The notes under the pieces: model-generated
The model's input: the letters and a program-made list of their open reading frames with translations, nothing else
Told to the model about the DNA's origin: nothing
Databases searched by the model: none
Source: Atherinomorus stipes
Taxonomy: Eukaryota; Chordata; Actinopteri; Atheriniformes; Atherinidae
Direction of reading: 5' to 3'
Assembly (NCBI GenBank): GCA_023101725.1
Contig: JALJCO010009099.1
Location: 124,001 to 188,000 of the forward strand
DNA: 64,000 bases
Translations under genes and position numbers: made by a program
Shown: positions 57,996 through 64,000 of the stretch, piece by piece
Layout: every line of letters starts with the position of its first letter
Numbering within the stretch: the stretch's first letter is position 1

Positions 57996-59900
57996 AATTC
58001 AAGTCTTTTGTGACTGTAGCTTCATGAAAAAGTAATTCCAGAAAGCTGTTTGAAAACTTCACCACAAAAATGGGTCTAAATTTGTTTTTTCATACATAAA
58101 ATTTCTTGCTCATTTCTGAAACTCTAAAAAACTGGGTTTCCTCTGAGTCAAAATATTGTCAAACGGTTTTACTTCAGGGGGTTAAATGCCTAAAATTGGA
58201 CAATGTTGAAACAGAGGCTTGAATACGTGCCTCTTTCTTCCCCCTTTGTCATATAAAAACACATTCCAGCTGTCGAATGTCTTCACTTGTGTAGTAATAT
58301 ATAAAACAGTTTCAGACTACCTGCCTGTCCCCTAAAGTAATTATAAGGGTAAGAACTCACTTTTGGCGCTTAAACCATATACCTAAAAAGCTGTCACCCA
58401 TTCTGACACATACAGTATTTAACCTTTTTTTTTTTTAAAGAACTGACAAGTGAATGATGATGCGTGGAATTTGGAAAAGAAAGACATTGCTTCAGTTTGA
58501 CCACAATATATTATATTAAGACAGAAATGTAGTCAGCTGTGTTTATTTCTGAGCTATGGCTACCAGTTAAATAAAGATTTCATTTGAAGTAAGAAATTAT
58601 GTTACAGGTTAAGTTTGGAATTACAGATTTTTCTTTGAAAACACATTTCATTTGCAGAATCATCAGTTAATTTCCCCTAAATATTTCGATATCAGTTTTT
58701 CAAACAAAAGATTCTTGATTATTTTTGTACTTTTTCAAACAAATGTTCTGTAGTAGTTAATTAAAATCAGAAACCATTAATGTGGAAAAACTTGCTCCTT
58801 GAGAGATTACATAGAATCAATAGGAAACGAAAGTTAGCTAATAGCAATAAAGCTAGAAAGAAGAATGCTGAAATAATTTGCTTACTAGCTTAAGTTAGGC
58901 TAAAGGATGACATTTGAAATAGTATTTAAATGTTCAAGTAATCAGCTCATATTTAGTCATTGATTTGAAAAAACATAATGCAAACTTCAAGTAAGCAATT
59001 TGGCGTTTGCTGAAATTTAGCAAAAAGAGAACAATGCATGGTTGAAACAATTAGTCAATGTCAACTATCAGATTTAGCAAAAGTAAGCTTTTATAAGAAT
59101 ATGCCATCATTAAAAAACCTTCCCTCAAATTACAGTTTGTAGTCACCTTAAACAAAATGTTTTAGTTTAATTATAATTTTAAAAGAGTTTGCTGTTCAAA
59201 CAGAAAAAAAAAATCATGCTTTAGTTTCAAATCAGCTGTCTTTGAAATAAATTATTCTTCATTACCTCTGTGCTATACTACTAAAACTTTCTATGACATT
59301 TGATGTAATGCTAAAAAAGTAAATTTCATGCAGAAAAAGTAACAAAATCCATGTCTCCATAGATTACTTTAAAACCAAGAATGAAAACAAACAAAAAAGT
59401 TTACTTGAAAAATTAAACTTTAGCAAGAACACAAAAAATAATTACCTAATTAGAGTAAATAAACAGGCCAATGACTAAAAATGTTAAAAAGATTTAAAAA
59501 AAAGAAATACATAAATATTTCCTTTTTTTTTTCTATTGAGCTTTTGAAATAAAGAAAAAATACTGATTAAAAAAAAACATATTTTGTTTTGTAATTACTT
59601 AGGACCGACTTATAAAACTGTATTATCCTTTTACAAAAGGATTGAGAGGACAAGCTATATATTTGAAACCAACTATATTGATAATTAATACTAGCTTAAA
59701 TAATCTTATATAAGAAACAAGCAGTCAAATTTATTAGCTAAATGTAACTAGTTAGCTAGCTAGCAGGGACCTTAAATAAATAATAGTTATTTTCAGTGTT
59801 TGTTGAAATGGTTGCTCTAAAAAAATAGGTAGCTCTTAGTAAAATGAGTGAGAAGGTTATGCTAAACTGCTGAAAAAACATGAGTATAAACAGTTGCTGT
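57996..59900. other. AT-rich, no recognisable gene or repeat
   Basis: Short homopolymers are common. No exons, RNA genes or element termini. Confidence 0.5.
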
Positions 59901-61285
59901 GACTCCATGTTCATCAAATACTAATTTGAACTCCATTAACAAAGCTTAGCATGGAAAACTACTTGAAATACACATGAAACACATGTACTGAATGCCTATT
60001 TAAAATTAATTTAAAAGTCTTTACATAAAACATACAACAATACTGGCCAATTTGATTTGACAAGGTCAGAAATTTGGGGGAACTTTCCTTTTATCACACT
60101 TTCGATCTCACCCTTCCTGTTCAATTGCTATTATTAAAGTGCCATTGATTATTCTAGAAATTAATTTTATGAGTGAACCAAAAAAGAAAACCTACAGCAG
60201 ATATTCAGGCAACAGCTGTACATTAACTACAAATGTATTCAGAAAATTAAATGTCGGAGGTTATACGTTGATGGAGAGGTGTGCAGTGCTGTTCTCTGTA
60301 TGCTGTAATGTTACCCATTAATCACAACCATTTGCAGTCATGGTTGAGGATTTGCCGTGCATGAGGTGTTAAGCGAACCCCGTAAATAAAACAACTTTGT
60401 AAATTGAGTGCATTCAGGGCAGCTTTTCTTGGCAACAAAGCTTTTGATCATAGAGATGTCATTATTTCCCAAGAAGCTTGGTGTTTACCTGTGAGAGGGA
60501 GGAGGACTCACACCAATTTAAATAGTAGCACATCTGTAAAAGATGGAGATAAATGTTTCTGTTTCACCTCAGATTAATAATAGCTATAGCAGCTCGAAAG
60601 CTCAGTTATTTCTACTTTCTACTGAGAAAGGAAGAGCCAGTGGCAGATTTTAGATCATAAAACTGTCCCTTAGACCGTTTTGAATTTTTAAAACATCCCT
60701 AGAGAAAACTGCGAGGGCTCTCTCTATCAAGCTTTTAAAAAATTATAATAATATGTACCCAACCTTTTATTTATTATCTCCTGTAGGCCACCCATTAAAG
60801 TCATCAACTCTATTTAAAACTCTGCTTTAGAGAAATTTTGTTGCCCCAAAGGCTGACAAGACAAGCACAAGGTCAGGGAGAGACATGGTGAACAACACGC
60901 AGCGAACTAGAAAGAAACATGGCAGTGATGAATAATGCATGGATGAAAGGTTTATCTAATGGCACTCCTAAAACTTTAAAAGTTCATCTTTCAACTGAGG
61001 ATGCTCTCGGCTAAAAAGCCGCTTTTTCTGACTTACATGCAGGCATCCTCAAAACTCAGCGTGAGAGGAACACTGATTGGAGTAATTATGTTTGCAGTGA
61101 TTACTTATCTTAATGGTACTTATCGCAATATGAGACATGAATCACAATGATTTTGAGATGTGACATTTTAGAAGACTTTCTGGAACAGATTTCTTTTTTT
61201 GCTCTCTCTCTCTTCAACTATTTGCACTTCTTAAAGAAAGACATACTCACTGACACACATAAAAGCAGACGATGTAAAGAGGGAC
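59901..61285. promoter_or_regulatory. Non-repetitive block upstream of window end, candidate regulatory/intronic sequence
   Basis: Complex unique sequence, for example 60,320-60,500 with GTGCATGAGGTGTTAAGCG and a CTTGGCAACAAAG (RFX-like) word. If the exon at 61,293 is real, this is the start of its first intron. Function is inference. Confidence 0.25.
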
Positions 61286-61292
61286 ACTTACC

Positions 61293-61990
61293 ATCTTTAG
61301 ACACTTGGTGGTCATGGCAGGGTCAGAAAAGAACAGAGGCGCTGAGAGAGCGAAGAGCGTGACCTCGCGGCATTACACTCACATCCCAGCCCGGCTCCCA
61401 GACACGAGGACGAGACCGACGGGGCTTGTTAACTTGAAAGCACGGATGGAGGGCGGCGGGCTTGCTGTCGTGTGTCAAGAGAAAGCTGCAGGCACAAGTC
61501 GTCCAGGCCGTGGAGAAGCAGCGAGAAGAGGAAAACGAGACCGACAAAAGCAGAGAGATTTAAAAAACGCCAGCAGTTTCTCCTTCCTCTTAACTCCTCG
61601 CTTTTCTCTGGTGTAACTTAACCCCCCCGAGGAGCCCTGGCAAGCAGACAGACAGAACCAGTTCCAGACCTGTCTCACTCCAACGGCTGCCTCTCCCCCT
61701 TCTCTCTTCGTTTTCTCAGTTTTTTGGTATCATTTAACTCTTGATTCCGTGGCCCGGCCGATGAGCTCACCGCAGGCTCAGGTTACAGCTCCTTTGCTGG
61801 AATGCGAGGGCAGCGGCTCACAGAGGCAGAGGTGCTGAGGGGGTCAAAGGCTACTGGGGTAGTTTGGAGGGACGGAGACGACAGGGGTATCTGTCATCTG
61901 GGGGAGTACCATCTGAGGGGCCTGGAGTGTCCAGAACAAAACAGGAGTTACAGGGGTCACAGGTTACGGATGTTGCAGGGCCAAGCAACA
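61293..61990 (-). CDS. Candidate first exon of a host gene, minus strand (start codon plus donor)
   Basis: On the minus strand an ATG at 61,315-61,313, in a good Kozak context (GCCATGA), begins the residues MTTKCLK. After eight codons it meets a strong splice donor (ATG|GTAAGT, boundary at 61,292). The upstream part is GC-rich and CpG-rich, unlike the rest of the window, as expected for a vertebrate promoter and 5' UTR. I do not recognise the protein from eight residues. No second exon was found, so the intron would run far to the left. The span includes proposed 5' UTR; the transcription start is not determined. CDS type is used for the short coding part only. Confidence 0.3.
61300..61990. 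promoter_or_regulatory. CpG-rich island-like segment
   Basis: CpG dinucleotides are frequent (for example GACACGAGGACGAGACCGAC, and TTCCGTGGCCCGGCCGATGA), in contrast to depletion in neighbouring sequence. This fits a promoter-associated CpG island in a vertebrate genome. Confidence 0.45.
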
Positions 61991-62384
61991 TCTGACAGCT
62001 CCTGGGGCTAAGGACCAGAAGACACTGAGAACATTTACACGCTCAAATACACACAAACATGGACAATCACCTCTAAGTGCCAGATTTACTGCTCTCTTAA
62101 AGCGTGGGGTGTTTTCCTCAGACAGGAGCTTTTTTACTCCTTTTGTTGGGCTGCTGTTTCCACAGTTATAGCTAACTGGGATCAGAAACAAGATTTTTTT
62201 CACTTTCATTAACATAAAGCAACTATAGTACAGATTATGACATTACATTTTATATTGATTAAGTTAATGCCTTGAACAAGTAAAACTTGTGAGATTAAGA
62301 TGAAGAAAGGTGAAATATATCCATGGGTTAATAAGCTATAAAGAGCAGCTTAGGAAATTATAAAAAGCCTTAATGGATTGAGTT
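61991..62384. other. No recognisable feature
   Basis: Sequence upstream of the candidate exon. No clear TATA box at a convincing distance was found. Confidence 0.4.
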
Positions 62385-62730
62385 GAATGGAGGATGGAGG
62401 ACCCAAATGGCTCAGGACTCAGGCAGGAGGCAGGAACAGAGGTTTATAAAGGAACAGGACTACTGGTAACACTAAAGGACAGGTCATGTGTCTACACATG
62501 GAATAATCAACGATGATCTGGCAATAAACAACTGAAAACTGGGAGTGTAAATACACGGAGGGACTACTGATCGTAGTCAGTAGAAAGTAGAAGCAGGTGG
62601 GGCAGATTACAAACAAAAAATTAGGTGAGCAGGGGAACAGGACGTAAACAGAAAAGCTCTACAAAATAAAACAGGAAACAAGATGAGACTAAGACAAGAC
62701 AAAACTAAACCCCACAGATTATGACAAAGC
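62385..62730 (-). repeat. Fish interspersed repeat segment
   Basis: GGAGGACCCAAATGGCTCAG at the left and AAAATAAAACAGGAAACAAG with CAGATTATGACA at the right match the general plan of a common fish repeat, whose complement runs TGTCATAATC … CATTTGGGTCC. The class is uncertain. Confidence 0.4.
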
Positions 62731-62827
62731 TGACTAATATAGTCCAAATCCTGAAATGCATACCAGGGGTGATTGGCATCGATCTAACTGAAAATGAAAA
62801 CTTGCAGGTGTCTATGATTAGTTTTCT

Positions 62828-63900
62828 CAGTTTGAGGAGGAGCAGTGTGGTTATTGTCCAGCTCGTGGAACAGTGGACCAGTTCTCCACCTTCTTTGGGG
62901 TTCTAAAGGGGGCACAAGAGTTTCCACATGTCGCCTACATGTGCTTTGTGGACTTAGAGAAGGCATTCAACTGTGTCCCCAGGGGCCTACGGTGGGGGGT
63001 GCTCTGGGAATATGAAGTACTGGACCCCCTTGTTCCGGCCTGTCTGGTCCCTGTAAAACCAGATTTGTTTCTGGTGAGGGTTGGACTCCGCCAAGGCTGC
63101 CCTTTCTCAACAATCCTGTTTATAACCTTTATGGACGGAATTTCTAAGCGCAGCCAAGGTGTTGAGGGGATCTGGTTTGGCGGCCTCAGGATTGGGTCTC
63201 TGCTTTTTGGGGATGATGTGGTTCTGTTGGCTTCACTGGGCCGTGATCTCAAACTCTTGCTGGAGCGATTCACAACCGAGTCTGAAGCGACTGGGATGAG
63301 AATCAGCACCTCCAAATCCGAGACCATGGTCCTAACCTGGAAAAGGGTGGAGTGTCCTCTTCGAGTCATGGGTGGGGCCCTGCTCCAAGTGGAGGACTTC
63401 AAATATCTCGGAGTCTTGTTCACAAGAGAGGGAAGGATGGAGCGGGAGATTGACAGGTGAATCGGTGTGGCGTCTGCAGTGATGCAGACTGCCTCCATCT
63501 CTCATGGTGAGGAAGGAGCTGAGCCAGAAGGTGAAGCTCTCAATTTACCAGTCGACGTACGTTCCTACCCTCACCTATGGTCACGAGCTGGGGATAGTGA
63601 CCAATGATCAAGATTGTGGGTACAAGCAGCTGAAATAAGTTTCCTCCACAGGGTGGCTGGGCTCGTAGAGATAGGGTTAGAAGCTCGGTCATCTGGGAGG
63701 GACTCAAAGTAGAGCCGCTGCTCCTGCGCATCGAGAGGAGCCAGATTAGGTGGCTCAGGCATCTGGTCAGGATGCCTGATGAGGTGTTTCAGGCACGCCC
63801 CACCAGGACAGGACCCTGGGAAAGACCCAGGATAAGCTGGAGGGACTGCATCCCTTGGCTGGCCTGGGAACACCTTGGTGGATGTGGCCAAGAAGAGGGA
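62828..63900 (+). pseudogene. Reverse transcriptase ORF relic
   Basis: The homologous frame starts near 62,828, before the first ATG at 62,873. In the 195-codon frame from 62,873 the RT motifs appear in order: VDLEKAF (residues 26-32, first catalytic Asp), GLRQGCP (71-77), FGDD (112-115; the usual FADD changed to FGDD), and FKYLGVLFT (156-164). A shortening is apparent between the first two motifs. The frame closes at 63,460, and later parts (RIERSQIRWL, VRMPDEVFQARPTRTG, WRDCIPWLAWEHLG) continue in other frames, so it is dead. Confidence 0.8.
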
Positions 63901-63985
63901 AGTCTGGGCTTCCCTGCTTAGTCAGATGCCCCCGCGACCCTACCTCGGATAAATGGCAAGAAAATGGATGGATGGATTTATGAAC
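62828..63985 (+). mobile_element. Rex3/RTE-like LINE, 5'-truncated
   Basis: It covers the end of a non-LTR retrotransposon: reverse transcriptase, C-terminal region and 3' tail with GATG repeats (ATGGATGGATGG at 63,964-63,975). The tail type and the RT sequence are those known from fish RTE-clade Rex3-like elements. The element is truncated at the 5' side as usual for LINEs. Confidence 0.75.
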
Positions 63986-64000
63986 AATAAATCGATCTAC

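Overview
This is vertebrate nuclear DNA, most likely from a percomorph-type teleost fish. The evidence is the repeat content: Tc1-like elements, a Rex3/RTE-like LINE with a GATG tail, many hAT-, Harbinger-, piggyBac- and CACTA-like non-autonomous DNA transposons, and tRNA-derived SINE-like sequences. There are no bacterial features, no operons and no convincing multi-exon host protein gene. Most open frames are chance frames or transposon relics. The window looks like a large intron or gene-poor intergenic region. One candidate host first exon lies near its right end, on the minus strand at about 61.3-62.0 kb. All family names rest on recognition by eye of termini, target-site duplications and coding relics; no database search was possible.

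Layout, 1-17.5 kb. A hAT-like MITE (67-640) and unique sequence are followed by a deleted Tc1/mariner-type copy (3.4-3.86 kb). Next is a hAT-like repeat (about 3.95-8.07 kb) split by later insertions: a palindromic tRNA-like module, a 3-kb CACTA-like element with subterminal CTGTAAA/TTTACAG repeats, and a LINE tail. Then come a Tc1 3' relic (8.4-8.9 kb), a non-repetitive block that may be conserved non-coding sequence (8.9-10.3 kb), a minus-strand Tc1 relic (11.07-11.81 kb), and fish MITEs containing a G-rich purine tract (15.0-17.5 kb).

Layout, 17.5-38 kb. Long non-repetitive blocks (18.4-20.4, 22.1-24.2 and 37.0-38.2 kb) alternate with MITEs. These include a hAT-like MITE with a perfect 8-bp target duplication at 36.1-36.5 kb, nested in a related copy, and a 1.47-kb Harbinger-like element (32.7-34.2 kb) holding two convergent tRNA-Gly-like sequences.

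Layout, 38-64 kb. A purine-biased low-complexity tract (39.0-40.1 kb) may be biological or an assembly error. It is followed by an inverted relative of the 67-640 MITE (42.5-43.1 kb), a hAT-like MITE with a perfect 8-bp duplication (43.7-44.1 kb), and a cluster of TTAA-flanked piggyBac-type MITEs (50.5-56.9 kb). That cluster includes two inverted 605-bp copies about 97% identical, which bracket a decayed Tc1 element carrying three nested insertions. A CpG-rich candidate promoter and first exon precede the RTE-like LINE fragment at the right edge.

No cooperating gene system is visible. The value of the window lies in the nesting order of its elements, the tRNA-like cargo in two repeat families, the pair of near-identical TTAA elements and the candidate promoter.
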